Notes: generated by a model from the sequence alone, not told the origin. Shown: positions 1 through 12,620, counted from the stretch's first letter. The stretch: 26,186 nucleotides of DNA from Myxococcales bacterium (GCA_020430865.1 JAGQIY010000129.1:1-26186), one strand, 5' to 3'. Program-made: numbers and translations.

Positions 1-1244
<1,244 letters not shown>

Positions 1245-1348
1245 GACGTCTCTGCCAGGCGTGCCGGGGGGGCGCTGCTTAGCACGAGGCGCCAACGGGG
1301 GCGAACGCGCGGGGAGCGCGCCGTCGAGGGGCGCCCCGGAGCGTCGGA
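1245..1348. other. GC-rich spacer between RND pump and prfC
   Basis: A 104-bp gap with several short inverted repeats: the palindrome GGGGCGCCCC at about 1329-1338, CGCGC-GGGGA-GCGCG at 1306-1320, and a GGCGC/GCGCC pair around 1271-1293. None is followed by a T-run on the minus strand, so a terminator after the pump operon is possible but not demonstrated. Confidence 0.35.
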
Positions 1349-4638
<3,290 letters not shown>

Positions 4639-4642
<4 letters not shown>

Positions 4643-5925
4643 GGTTTGCCCTCCGCGGTCTGCCTTGGCGCAGGCCTGGCCTCGTCGGGCTTCCCTGGGG
4701 TGCGCTCGCTCGGCTTGCCTTCCGGGGCGCTCTCGATCTTCACCTGCTGGCCTGGCAGCGGGAGCGCCAGCGGGCTCACGACCACTCGGTCGCCATCCTT
4801 GAGTTCCCCTCCGACATAGACGTCGTCTTCGCCGCTCCAGCGCACCTCGACCCGGCGCTTCGCCAGGCGGTCGCCCTCGCCGACGACCCAGACCGAGTCA
4901 CCACCGGTGAGGGCGCTGCGAGGCAGCTTGGTGACTCCGCTCATGGCGCGCCCCTCGATGTCCACCTCGACGTAGGCGCCTGGCAAGATCGGCACGGGTG
5001 ACCCGGCGTCGGGCCTCTCGAGCGGAGAATCCACCGCGATCAACAGCTGCGCGGTTCGCGTCTTGGGATCGAGCTGCCCGAGCAGGCGCAGCACGCGTCC
5101 CTCGCGCTCCAGGCTGCGATCTCCTCCCAGACGCTGGATGACTCGCGCTTCGGAGCCCTCCTCGCCGTGGAGCCCCGGGATGCGGATGTCGTCCAGGCGA
5201 GAAACAGGGACGCTCACCCGAACCCAGAACTGCTCGACCCCCATCAGGGAGCCTATCTGGATCCCTGGGGCAACGACCTGACCCTTCTCGACGTGCTCTG
5301 AAACCACGATGGCGTTCATCGGAGCGCGGATCGTGGCGCGAGATACGTTCAGCTGGGCCTGTCGCAAGCCCGTCTTCGCGGAGTCGAGGCCAGACTTGGC
5401 GGCCTGCAGCTGCGGTTTGCGTAGCGCCAGCTCCGCCTCGGAGGTGGGCGTGCCGTCGCCGACCAGATCCCACTCTTGCTTGGCGATCTCCTGACGCCCC
5501 TGCTCGAGCTTCAGATCTGCTTCGGCCTTTCGGATCGCGGTCTTCTGCTGGCGCGCTTGCAGCGCGTACGCGCTCGCGTCGATGCGGAGCAGCGTCTCGC
5601 CCTGCTTGACCCGCCCGCCTGCGACCAGGTTCGGGGAGACGTACGTGACCCGTCCCGTGACCTCCGGGCTCAGCGCGAGCTCCTTGGCGGCCTCCACGGT
5701 ACCTGTAGCCGACACATGGGCTGGCAGCGTTTCCGTACGAGAAGTCACTACCTGGACCAGCGGGATCTGCGGAGGCGGCTTCTGTCTTCCAGCAGACTCG
5801 CGCAGCCTGGAAAGAAGGACGAGGCCGCCGATCGACAGCACGACGATCGCCAGCGGGATCACCAGGCAGCCGATCACGCGCTGCTGGGTCGGATGCTCCG
5901 CTGGCTGCGGGAGGGGTTCAGTCAT
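4639..5925 (-). CDS. RND efflux periplasmic adaptor (membrane fusion protein)
   Basis: Adaptor of 428 residues linking the inner-membrane pump to an outer-membrane channel. An N-terminal membrane anchor (VIGCLVIPLAIVVLSIGGLVLL, about residues 18-39) carries no lipobox. Then come a split lipoyl domain (ELALSPEVTGRVTYVSPNLVAGGRVKQGETLLRID), a charged alpha-helical hairpin rich in Lys, Glu and Gln at about 110-190, the second lipoyl half (ATIRAPMNAIVVSEHVEKGQVV), a beta-barrel (FWVRVSVPVSRLDDIRIPG) and a membrane-proximal domain. A Pro/Lys-rich tail ends the protein. It overlaps the regulator gene upstream by 8 bp and the pump gene downstream by 4 bp. Together these form one coupled tetR-MFP-RND operon. 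Ligand specificity is unknown. Confidence 0.93.
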
Positions 5926-6523
5926 CAGCGGGGTCCTTGGAGTCCGGCGCGATCATCCGCCAGAGGTTCTCGACCAGGTGATCGAGGTAGATTTCGCGTT
6001 CGGGGCCGATATCACGTGCCACGTGAGCCAAGAAGGGGCGGATCTGCAGGGCGCCGAGAAACATCAGAGCCACGGCGTCCGGATCGCAGGGGCGCACGCG
6101 GCGCTGACTCAGCGCCAGACGCAGCCAGGTCGCGAGGCGCCGTTGAGCGACCACCGGCGCGGGCAGATCCGAGTCTCGGAACGCGCTCCGCGGCTCGATC
6201 CCCGCACCTCGCAGCACCGCGACCTTGGGCACGATCTCCTCGAAGAAGTCCGTCGCCGCATCCGCGATCTCCCGCAGCTGCTCGGGCAAGGCGCGCTGGT
6301 CAGGCCCTCGCTCCAGCTGGGCCGTCCAACGCGGACGCTCGAGGGGCGCGAGCGCGGCCAGCATCAGCTCGTTCTTGGTGCCAAAGCGCTGGAACAAAAC
6401 GCCCTGGCTCACTCCGAGCCGCTGGGCGATGGCGACGGTCGAGACTCCCGGACCATGCTCGAGGAAGCACTCCCGTGCCCCATCCAGGATGGCCTCATCA
6501 CTGATCTGGCGAGGACGAACCAT
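5918..6523 (-). CDS. TetR-family transcriptional repressor of the efflux operon
   Basis: A 201-residue regulator. Its N-terminal helix-turn-helix is typical: ISDEAILDGARECFLEHGPGVSTVAIAQRLGVSQGVLFQRFGTKNEL, residues about 6-52. The C-terminal ligand-binding domain is divergent, as usual in the family. I chose the ATG at 6523 (MVRPRQIS) because it puts the HTH at the normal distance; an upstream in-frame extension to 6598 would run through the candidate operator. The gene is first in the operon and its 3' end overlaps the adaptor gene by 8 bp. It therefore probably represses its own operon and is relieved by a pump substrate (inference from family and layout). Confidence 0.92.
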   Translation of the reverse strand: MVRPRQISDEAILDGARECFLEHGPGVSTVAIAQRLGVSQGVLFQRFGTKNELMLAALAPLERPRWTAQLERGPDQRALPEQLREIADAATDFFEEIVPKVAVLRGAGIEPRSAFRDSDLPAPVVAQRRLATWLRLALSQRRVRPCDPDAVALMFLGALQIRPFLAHVARDIGPEREIYLDHLVENLWRMIAPDSKDPADD

Positions 6524-6551
6524 GGGTCTTTCGCGGACGCTTGCCGGTGCG

Positions 6552-6577
6552 TTAGTAAGTAGCGGCTCACTTATGAA
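6552..6577. promoter_or_regulatory. Candidate TetR-type operator upstream of the efflux operon
   Basis: Imperfect inverted repeat TTAGTAAGT-N8-ACTTATGAA with 7 of 9 positions paired and a perfect TAAGT/ACTTA core at 6556-6560 and 6569-6573. It lies about 30-55 bp upstream of the tetR start and in the gap shared with the divergent hydrolase gene. Size and symmetry fit operators bound by TetR dimers. The region is locally AT-rich compared with its surroundings, as expected for a promoter. Confidence 0.5.
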
Positions 6578-6730
6578 ATATCGCCGATGCCGCGTCAATC
6601 GGCATGTTCGCGCAAGGAGCCGAACTCCAAGTCGGCGCCGGGTTCGGGGGCGAGGCGCGCCGAAGCCGGCGCACCCCAGCTTCAGCGCGTTTTTGGTGCT
6701 CGAGCGGGGTTACGTACTAGTCCATCGGAG

Positions 6731-7936
6731 ATGACCCTCGCTGCGCTGCAGTCCGCTCGCGTGCGTCAGCGCATCGACGACGCGCTGAGAGACGGACTCG
6801 TCAGTCACTGGCCGTTCCCCGAGGACGCCGGGAAGCGCCTGGTGCTCGAGGCGGGTGGGGTGGGTAGCTGGACCATCAGCAGCAAGGGGTCCCGGGTGGT
6901 CGCGGAGGCGGGGCCGACGCGCCGTCCTGACGCGACGGTGTATGCGGACGCCCTGACCCTCGCGGAGCTACTCGAAGGCGAGCACTCCGGCGTCGATCTC
7001 TGGCTCAAGGGCTTCGTGCGCGTGCGCGGATCCATCGCGCTGGCGCTCAAGCTGGAGGTGCTGCTCAAGGGGCCGCGCAAGGTGACGTACTCGCGGCCGC
7101 GACGGGTGACGGCCGGCGGCATCGACACCTTCTTGCTCGAGGCTGGCGAGTCCCAGGAGCGTCTCCCGGTGCTCCTGCTCCACGGCCTGAGCGCGACGGG
7201 CGCCTCGATGCTGCCGACGTTGCCGCCCCTCGCCAGGGACCGCAGAGTGATCGTTCCCGACCTGCCAGGCTTCGGCGAGAGCGCCAAGCCTCTGATTGAT
7301 TACCACGCGGAATTTTTTGCAAGATGGGTCGTTCAGTTGCTCGACACCCTGGGTATCGAACGCGCTCACTTGATCGGTAACTCCATGGGGGGGCGGATCT
7401 CGATCGAGGTGGGCCTGCGCTACCCCGAGCGAGTCGGCAAGCTCGTGCTGTATTGCCCTGCCGTGGCGTTCCGCAAGCTGCGTCAGCTGGTTCCTCTCGT
7501 CCGCGTGATCCGTCCGGAATTGGGCGCGCTGCCGATTCGAGTGCCGCGCAGCCTGGTCATGGGCGTGATGCAGCAGATCTTCTCCAAGCCGGACCGCGTG
7601 CCCGCGCCCTGGTTCGACGCGGCTGCCGACGAGTTCTTCCGGGTCTTCTCCACGCGACGTGGTCGGGTGGCCCTGTTCAGCGCTGCGAGGCAGATCTACC
7701 TGGACAATCCCTGGGGAGATCGTGGGTTCTGGGAGCGTCTGCGCGGGCTGGGGCCGCCCGCGCTGTTCGTGTGGGGGGATCGCGACGTGCTGGTGCCGAG
7801 CGGCTTCTCGAAGCACGTGGAGGACGCGCTGCCCGGCGCGCGGTCGGTGGTGCTGCAGGACTGCGGGCACGTACCTCAGTTCGAGTTGCCGGACGTCCTG
7901 CACCCGCTGGTCAGCGAGTTCTTGGCGGCTGACTAG
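6731..7936 (+). CDS. SCP2-like domain fused to alpha/beta hydrolase
   Basis: A 401-residue protein in two parts. Residues about 28-115 resemble the SCP2 sterol/lipid-carrier fold: WTISSKGSRVVAEAG, then PDATVYADALTLAELLEG, then LKGFVRVRGSIALALKLEVLLKG. Residues about 125-400 form an alpha/beta hydrolase: oxyanion-side HGLSATG (H151), nucleophile elbow GNSMGG (Ser218), acid VWGDRDVLVP (probably Asp352) and His380 in DCGHVPQFE. The triad looks complete, so an active serine hydrolase is likely, perhaps on a lipid or other hydrophobic ester held by the carrier domain (inference). No signal peptide is seen, so it is probably cytoplasmic. The ATG at 6731 is chosen because residues upstream are low-complexity Arg/Ala/Gly with no family resemblance. 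It is divergent from the tetR operon and shares its promoter region. Confidence 0.88.
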   Translation: MTLAALQSARVRQRIDDALRDGLVSHWPFPEDAGKRLVLEAGGVGSWTISSKGSRVVAEAGPTRRPDATVYADALTLAELLEGEHSGVDLWLKGFVRVRGSIALALKLEVLLKGPRKVTYSRPRRVTAGGIDTFLLEAGESQERLPVLLLHGLSATGASMLPTLPPLARDRRVIVPDLPGFGESAKPLIDYHAEFFARWVVQLLDTLGIERAHLIGNSMGGRISIEVGLRYPERVGKLVLYCPAVAFRKLRQLVPLVRVIRPELGALPIRVPRSLVMGVMQQIFSKPDRVPAPWFDAAADEFFRVFSTRRGRVALFSAARQIYLDNPWGDRGFWERLRGLGPPALFVWGDRDVLVPSGFSKHVEDALPGARSVVLQDCGHVPQFELPDVLHPLVSEFLAAD

Positions 7937-8089
7937 CTCTCACGCTGGGACACGGCCGGGTGCGCCGAAAGCCCCAGAGGCACAGCGCGCTCGAGCTCTC
8001 CGTGGCTGCTCCGAGTGACACTGGTTGCCACGAAGCTAGCCATTGCTAGCCCGAGAAAGTAGGCTTCGACCTCACGACCGGTGTCCAGC

Positions 8090-8407
8090 ATGGCGAGCAA
8101 CAGCAAGGCGAAGCGCAGGCCCCGCCCCGATCCGCAGCGAGCGAGTGGGACCCGTCAGCGCGCAGCGGAGGTGCCCGGGCCCAGCGCTCCGGAAGGGAGC
8201 TCTGGTGAGGCTTCGGAGACGGCGCTTTCGCAGCCACCCGACACCGACGAGATCGACTTCGCCTGGGACGGAGACAACGAGCCCCCGCGCTCCATGCAGC
8301 CGACGCTGCTCGAGATCGATCCGCTGCAGTACGATCACGACGAGGCACGGGAGAAGCAGCCCACCTTGCTCGAGATCGACCCGCTGCAGTACGACACTCA
8401 AGAGTAG
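8090..8407 (+). CDS. Small acidic protein with a repeated EID motif
   Basis: A 105-residue protein of no family I recognise. The first 30 residues are basic (SKAKRRPRPDPQR), the middle is Pro/Ser/Gly/Glu-rich and probably disordered. The C-terminal half holds an identical 13-residue block, QPTLLEIDPLQYD, at residues 70-82 and 90-102, plus a weaker copy (QPPDTDEIDFAWD) at 48-60. The two exact copies differ at five bases, all synonymous, which argues strongly that this frame is translated and the motif is under selection. No signal peptide or membrane segment is present. ATG at 8090 is assumed; a GTG at 8081 in frame is an alternative. It converges on the Nudix gene with a 7-bp gap. The repeated acidic-hydrophobic motif may be a docking peptide (inference). 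Confidence 0.68.
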   Translation: MASNSKAKRRPRPDPQRASGTRQRAAEVPGPSAPEGSSGEASETALSQPPDTDEIDFAWDGDNEPPRSMQPTLLEIDPLQYDHDEAREKQPTLLEIDPLQYDTQE

Positions 8408-8414
8408 GGCCCTG

Positions 8415-9083
8415 CTAGGTCTGCGTGAGCTGGAAGCGCCAGGGGCCTTCATTGGGCATGATCAGGCGACGTCTCGCGCCCACAGCGTCCACGTCGCGCG
8501 CTGCGTAGCCTGCGTCCCCCTCGTACAGCGACACCAGCGAGGCTTCGCGCATCACCGGGCGCGGCGTGAAGTGTTCTGGTAGCCGTCTATTCAGGCTATC
8601 CATTGCCTCGCGGATATTCGAGAACGCCGTCAGCTTGCTCAGGGTCACGAACGTCGGGGGAGGCAGCTCCAGTCCGCCACTGGCGTGGAGCTCGAGCGCG
8701 CTCGCGGGCGTCAACCAGCGATGCCGCAACACCTCCCCGCCGTCTACCCTCACCGCACCCGATGGCGCGGAGGCCCAGAAGAACCAGGTGCGAAAGCGCT
8801 TCGGCCGCTCCTCTGGCGTGACCCAGTGAGCGTCCACCAGGAGCTCTTGCCTGGAGAGCTCGAGGCCAGCCTCCTCGAGCGTTTCTCGTTGCGCGGCGGA
8901 TCGCGCGCGAGACAGATCATCGGAGCCGACGTCGCTCGCGTCGACGCGTCCGCCAGGGAACACCCAGGCTCCGCCGTGAAAGCCGAGCCGGGGGTTGCGC
9001 TGGAGCAGCAGCACCTCGAGCTGGCGTGAAGTCGAGTCCCTCAGCAAGACACAGGTCGCAGACGGATGCGCAGGAACGCTCAC
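8415..9083 (-). CDS. Nudix hydrolase, NUDT19-like
   Basis: A 222-residue protein with an N-terminal Nudix fold: LEVLLLQRNPRLGFHGGAWVFPGG, then a variant Nudix box with GGRVD, a short insertion, and AAQRETLEEAGLEL, at about residues 30-75. The REXXEEXG metal-binding core is intact. The first Glu of the classical box is absent and the spacing is longer, which is typical of the NUDT19/RP2-like branch. Such enzymes hydrolyse nucleoside diphosphate derivatives, in some members CoA or acyl-CoA, but the substrate here is not determinable. Residues 140-222 are an accessory region (LELPPPTFVTLSKL) also seen in that branch. The start is GTG at 9083, only 33 bp from the divergent activator gene; no clear ribosome site is visible. 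Confidence 0.88.
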   Translation of the reverse strand: MSVPAHPSATCVLLRDSTSRQLEVLLLQRNPRLGFHGGAWVFPGGRVDASDVGSDDLSRARSAAQRETLEEAGLELSRQELLVDAHWVTPEERPKRFRTWFFWASAPSGAVRVDGGEVLRHRWLTPASALELHASGGLELPPPTFVTLSKLTAFSNIREAMDSLNRRLPEHFTPRPVMREASLVSLYEGDAGYAARDVDAVGARRRLIMPNEGPWRFQLTQT

Positions 9084-9116
9084 CGAGAGAGCCTAACACC
9101 CTGGTAGAGTCGGGCC

Positions 9117-10421
9117 GTGAGTCGGAACGAGCTGATGCAGCTGGCCCTGCAGGAGGCCGCCGGAGCGGTCATCGTCTTGGACGAGCGCCTCAAGATCATC
9201 GAGCGCACCGAGCTGGCGGAGCGGCTCGTCGGTTCGGATCTCCCCGTGGGCGCGCTGGCGTCGAAGGTGCTGTGCGGCGAGGCCGGGGAGCGCCCCATCG
9301 CCGAGGCGCTGGCCGAGGGGCGGGCCACGACGGGGAGGATCCCGCGAATCAGCCTGGAGGGTGGCGCGCGCATGCTGCGGGTGCGCGCGGTGCCTCTCGC
9401 GGACCCGATTCGTGGCTGGATGCTGCTGCTGGAGACGGAGAGCGGCAACACGCTCGCCGAGGGGCAGGTCAACTTCCACGGTATCCTGACCTGCGACGCG
9501 CGGATGAAGGCGCTGCTTGCCGACCTGGTCAAGGTCGCGCACGCCGACTCCAGCGTTCTTGTCCGTGGGGAAACGGGTAGTGGCAAGGAGCTGGTGGCGC
9601 AAGCGGTGCATCTGGAGTCCAGTCGCGCGAGCGGGCCGTTCAGAGCGATCAACTGCGCAGCGCTGCCGGCGCAGCTCCTGGAGAGCGAGCTCTTCGGTCA
9701 CGTGCGCGGCGCGTTCACCGGAGCGATCCGCGACTACGAAGGCCACTTCAGGCTCGCTCACCGCGGCACGCTGTTGCTCGACGAGGTCGCGGAGCTGCCT
9801 CTCGACCTGCAAGCGAAGCTGCTGCGCGTCCTCCAGGAGCGCAGCGTCCTGCCCATTGGTGGACGCGAGCCGATTCCCGTCGACGTACGCGTCATCGCCG
9901 CGACCCATCGGTCGCTGCGCACCGAGGTTGCCGCGGGACGATTTCGTGCGGATCTGATGTACCGCCTCCGCGTGATCCCGCTCTTTCTGCCGGCCTTGCG
10001 CGAACGTCCCGCGGACGTCCGACTCCTGAGTCAGCACTTCGTGGAGCAATGGAACCAGCGCTCGTCCCGTCAGGTGTCCCACGTCTCCTCGGGCGCGCTC
10101 CGGGCGCTCGAGGCCTACGACTGGCCCGGCAACGTTCGCGAACTGCAGAACAGCATCGAGTACGCGTTCGTGATGGGAAGCGGAGGCGTGCTGACGGAGG
10201 CGGAGCTGCCGCCGGAAGTGCGCGGGGCAGGGCAACAGGGCCCACCCCAGCTGAACGTTGCGGCGACTCCTGACACGGATCTCCCCACGGAAGCGCGAAG
10301 GCTGGTGCAGGCCCTGGAGCGCGCCGGTGGCAGCCGGGAACGGGCAGCGCAGAGCCTCGGCATCAGTCGTACGACGCTGTGGCGGAAGCTGCGGCGCTAC
10401 GGCTTGGCCAGCGACGAATGA
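9117..10421 (+). CDS. Sigma54-dependent activator (PAS-like - AAA+ - Fis HTH)
   Basis: A 434-residue enhancer-binding protein. Residues about 10-110 look like a PAS-type sensor (GAVIVLDERLKIIERTELAERLVG ... RMLRVRAVPLADPIRGWMLLL) with a cysteine at position 53; another, Cys126, sits in the linker. The AAA+ domain has Walker A GETGSGKE (151-158), the sigma54-contacting GAFTGA loop (198-203), Walker B GTLLLDE (217-223) and FRADLMYRLRVIPL. A Fis-type HTH closes the protein (ERAAQSLGISRTTLWRKLRRYGL). There is no phospho-receiver domain, so it probably responds directly to a small molecule or redox signal. The start is GTG at 9117, fitting the domain boundary. The gene converges on the YeeE/YedE-PRF operon, whose promoter and that of tauE are sigma54-type. 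This makes it the obvious candidate regulator (inference). Confidence 0.93.
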   Translation: MSRNELMQLALQEAAGAVIVLDERLKIIERTELAERLVGSDLPVGALASKVLCGEAGERPIAEALAEGRATTGRIPRISLEGGARMLRVRAVPLADPIRGWMLLLETESGNTLAEGQVNFHGILTCDARMKALLADLVKVAHADSSVLVRGETGSGKELVAQAVHLESSRASGPFRAINCAALPAQLLESELFGHVRGAFTGAIRDYEGHFRLAHRGTLLLDEVAELPLDLQAKLLRVLQERSVLPIGGREPIPVDVRVIAATHRSLRTEVAAGRFRADLMYRLRVIPLFLPALRERPADVRLLSQHFVEQWNQRSSRQVSHVSSGALRALEAYDWPGNVRELQNSIEYAFVMGSGGVLTEAELPPEVRGAGQQGPPQLNVAATPDTDLPTEARRLVQALERAGGSRERAAQSLGISRTTLWRKLRRYGLASDE

Positions 10422-10492
10422 GCGTTCTCTCCCCCCCGCCCGAGGAGGCGGCTGGAGCCCCTTCCTGGCTCTCAGTGTGCGGAAATGACTGC

Positions 10493-10515
10493 GGCCGTCG
10501 AGGTGCTCGACGGCC
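10493..10515. terminator. Bidirectional hairpin between convergent genes
   Basis: A perfect 10-bp stem, GGCCGTCGAG / CTCGACGGCC, with the 3-nt loop GTG. It lies in the 118-bp gap between the stop of the sigma54 activator (plus) and the stop of the YeeE/YedE operon (minus). Neither side has a strong T-run, so it is a structure-only terminator candidate that could serve both strands. Confidence 0.6.
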
Positions 10516-10539
10516 CTTGAGTCAGGTCGATGAGACCGG

Positions 10540-10992
10540 TCAGCGGGACAGCTGGGTGACCCGCTCATCACCGCGTCGGGCGTCCCAGGCCATGAAGGCC
10601 CTGAACAACAGCATGCCGATCAGCATCGCGGCGGTGAACAGGATCGCGCGTCCACTGCCTCCACCGCTGGAGACGATGGCCGGACCCGGGCAGTAGCCGG
10701 CCAGTCCCCAGCCGATGCCGAAGATGGCGGAGCCCATGATCAGGCGATGGTCGAGATGCAGGCTGCCGGGGACCTGGAAGGCACCGGCGAACAGCGGCGA
10801 CTTCCGCTTCAGCACCAGCCTGAAGAGGATGAAATGAACCGCGATGGCCCCCAGCATCACGAAGGCGAGGCTCGGATCCCAGCGACCGGTGAAATCGAGG
10901 AACCCGATCACCTTCGCGGGTTGTGTCATGCCCGCCAGGCCAAGCCCGACGGCGAAGATCAGACCGACGAGGAAGGCGAATGCATGTCTCAC
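10540..10992 (-). CDS. YeeE/YedE-type sulfur transporter, C-terminal-like half (DUF6691)
   Basis: A 150-residue membrane protein with about four helices, beginning [44 protein letters not shown], the signature of the half-size YeeE/YedE partner called PmpB/DUF6691. The key motif is [13 protein letters not shown] with Cys101, a position used for sulfur-compound passage in YeeE/TsuA proteins. The start is GTG at 10992, backed by GGAGG 6 bases upstream and by a GTGA overlap with the stop of the preceding half. The two halves are therefore translationally coupled and probably form one transporter. Family members move thiosulfate or related sulfur species; direction and exact substrate here are inferred. 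It is the last gene of the operon and ends before the hairpin at 10493-10515. Confidence 0.9.
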   Translation of the reverse strand: MRHAFAFLVGLIFAVGLGLAGMTQPAKVIGFLDFTGRWDPSLAFVMLGAIAVHFILFRLVLKRKSPLFAGAFQVPGSLHLDHRLIMGSAIFGIGWGLAGYCPGPAIVSSGGGSGRAILFTAAMLIGMLLFRAFMAWDARRGDERVTQLSR

Positions 10993-11432
10993 GAGGCACC
11001 TCCAGCGAGCAATGAGTAGAGGAACGTAGTGACGGCTCCGGTGGTCATGAAGGTGCCCGTCGCGACGAGCGAGCGTCGACTCATGCGACTGATGCCGCAC
11101 ACGCCGTGACCGCTCGTGCAGCCGCTGCCGAGTCGCGCGCCGAAGCCGACAAGCAGACCAGCAGCCACTACCGCGACTGCTCCTCGATCGATCCCCACCG
11201 CGAATGCGCCGGGGTAGGCGAACATCAGCGCGATACCTCCGACGACGAGGCCGAGCACGAACGCCAGGCGCCAGTCGCGATCCTTGGATCGAGTCTCGAG
11301 CAGCCCGCCGACGATGCCGCTGATGCCAGCGATGCGGCCGTGGCTGAGCATGAGCAAAGAGGCGCTTAGGCCAATCAGCGCGCCGCCCAAGGCGGACATG
11401 CCAGGTGTAAAGGACTCCGTTGCGATTTCCAT
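10989..11432 (-). CDS. YeeE/YedE-type sulfur transporter, N-terminal-like half
   Basis: A 147-residue membrane protein with about four helices ([97 protein letters not shown]). The motif [10 protein letters not shown] with Cys105 and Cys112 is diagnostic of the YeeE/YedE family; conserved cysteines in TsuA-type members act in thiosulfate passage. Full-length family proteins are about 330-350 residues; here the function is split between this gene and the next, as in the PmpA/PmpB pairs. I chose the ATG at 11432 (preceded by GGAA) over a GTG at 11456 that adds eight residues. It lies 156 bp downstream of the PRF gene across a large hairpin, probably in the same transcript. Confidence 0.91.
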   Translation of the reverse strand: MEIATESFTPGMSALGGALIGLSASLLMLSHGRIAGISGIVGGLLETRSKDRDWRLAFVLGLVVGGIALMFAYPGAFAVGIDRGAVAVVAAGLLVGFGARLGSGCTSGHGVCGISRMSRRSLVATGTFMTTGAVTTFLYSLLAGGAS

Positions 11433-11450
11433 GTGCAATTCCGGGGTTGG

Positions 11451-11496
11451 GCGCACCTCTGCTGGGCCTGGACGCCTGGTCCGGAGAGGGGTGCGC
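11451..11496 (-). other. Large intergenic hairpin between PRF and YeeE genes
   Basis: Outer arms GCGCACCTCT (11451-11460) and AGAGGGGTGCGC (11485-11496) pair with a two-base bulge. The interior contains a second hairpin, GGAC-N5-GTCC (11470-11482). There is no T-run after it on the minus strand, so a full terminator is unlikely. It may be a processing or stability element, or a partial attenuator, that sets different expression of the enzyme and the transporters. Confidence 0.45.
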
Positions 11497-11588
11497 TCGC
11501 GAGTTTCTCGAGGGGGCTTGGGGTCAGTGCCTCGGGGAGAGGCGAGGGGTGAAAAAGTTCCGTGTGGAAATGATGGGTCGCGCGTGGC

Positions 11589-12620
11589 TCAGCGCAAGGT
11601 GGGTGCGTTCTCCAATACGTGGTGGTAGGCGAGCATGCCGCCCTCCAGGTTGGCGACCTGCTGGAAGCCCATGGCGAGGAGCTGCTCCGCCGCCATCGCC
11701 GAGCGACGCCCTGACCGGCACACCATGAGCAGCGGCTGCTCCCGCGGCCAGTCTCGTGCTGATCTCGTCACGGTAGACAACGGCACGAGCTCCGCAGTCT
11801 GCAGGTGTCCCAGGTCGCCGGTGAACTCAGCGGGCTCTCGGACATCGATGATGCGCGCGTCAGGTGCCGACTGAACGAACTGGTCGGCTTGAAGCTGGAA
11901 GTAGCCGGTGGACGCCTTGGGCAGCGTGGCGAAAGGAGCCTCGGCGTTGCCGCAGATCCGGTTTGCCCGCACGGCCTCGTCGATGCGTCTCGGTTTGGCC
12001 AGCTGCAGGTTGTTCATCAGCTCGATGAACTGCTCGCGCGAGCGCCCGGCGACGCGCGGATTGTGGGCGCGCTCCTCGGCGATGCTGCTCTGGGCGTGGC
12101 CCCGGTAGTCGTGGCCTGGGTATACGGTCGTTTCAGGAGGCAGCTCGAAGAGGACGCCGGTGATCGAATCGTACAACGTGCCCGCGTCGCCGTTCTGGAA
12201 GTCCGTGCGGCCACAGCCGCGGATCAGCAGGGCGTCGCCCGTGAACACCGCGTTTCCCACGTGGTAGCTGACGCTGTCATCGGTGTGACCGGGAGTCTCC
12301 AGCGCGCGGATGGTCAAGCTCCCGAGCGGGAGCGTGTCCCCATGGCCGACGTGAAGTGAGGCGCAGCTCGCGCCGGCCTTACCCGCCACGCTCTCGGCGC
12401 CAGTCCGCTCGCGAAGCTCGCCCGCAGCGGTGATGTGATCGGCGTGGACGTGCGTATCCAGGACGTAGCGCAGCTCGAAGCCGAGCTCTTCGACCAGCTT
12501 CAGATCGCGCTCGGTCTGCTCCTTCACCGGATCGATGAGCGCGGCTTGTCTGGTCTCGGGATCAGCGACCAGGTAGGTGAAGGTTGAGCTGTCGAGATCG
12601 AAGAGTTGTCGCAGAAACAC
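11589..12620 (-). CDS. Persulfide dioxygenase-rhodanese fusion (PRF)
   Basis: A 343-residue cytoplasmic enzyme. Residues 1-240 are an ETHE1-type metallo-beta-lactamase fold: THVHADH (H57, H59, D61, H62), H112 in TPGHTDDS, D129 in GDALLIRGCGRTDFQNGD and H170 in YPGHD. The H57/H112/D129 set matches the mononuclear iron site of persulfide dioxygenases, and GCGRTDFQ is their hallmark. These oxidise glutathione persulfide to sulfite and glutathione with O2. Residues about 245-343 are a rhodanese domain with catalytic loop VCRSGRRS (Cys301), giving sulfane-sulfur transfer. The start is GTG at 12620 with a strong GGAGG five bases upstream; longer upstream readings are rejected because they would cross the promoter. 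It is first gene of an operon with the YeeE/YedE pair, driven by the sigma54 promoter at 12670-12684. Confidence 0.94.
   Translation of the reverse strand: MFLRQLFDLDSSTFTYLVADPETRQAALIDPVKEQTERDLKLVEELGFELRYVLDTHVHADHITAAGELRERTGAESVAGKAGASCASLHVGHGDTLPLGSLTIRALETPGHTDDSVSYHVGNAVFTGDALLIRGCGRTDFQNGDAGTLYDSITGVLFELPPETTVYPGHDYRGHAQSSIAEERAHNPRVAGRSREQFIELMNNLQLAKPRRIDEAVRANRICGNAEAPFATLPKASTGYFQLQADQFVQSAPDARIIDVREPAEFTGDLGHLQTAELVPLSTVTRSARDWPREQPLLMVCRSGRRSAMAAEQLLAMGFQQVANLEGGMLAYHHVLENAPTLR

Noticed and set aside
9093..10571. 492-residue minus-strand frame opposite the sigma54 activator
   Set aside because: The plus strand carries unmistakable AAA+ motifs; the minus frame is Arg/Gln/His-rich and runs through the terminator hairpin.
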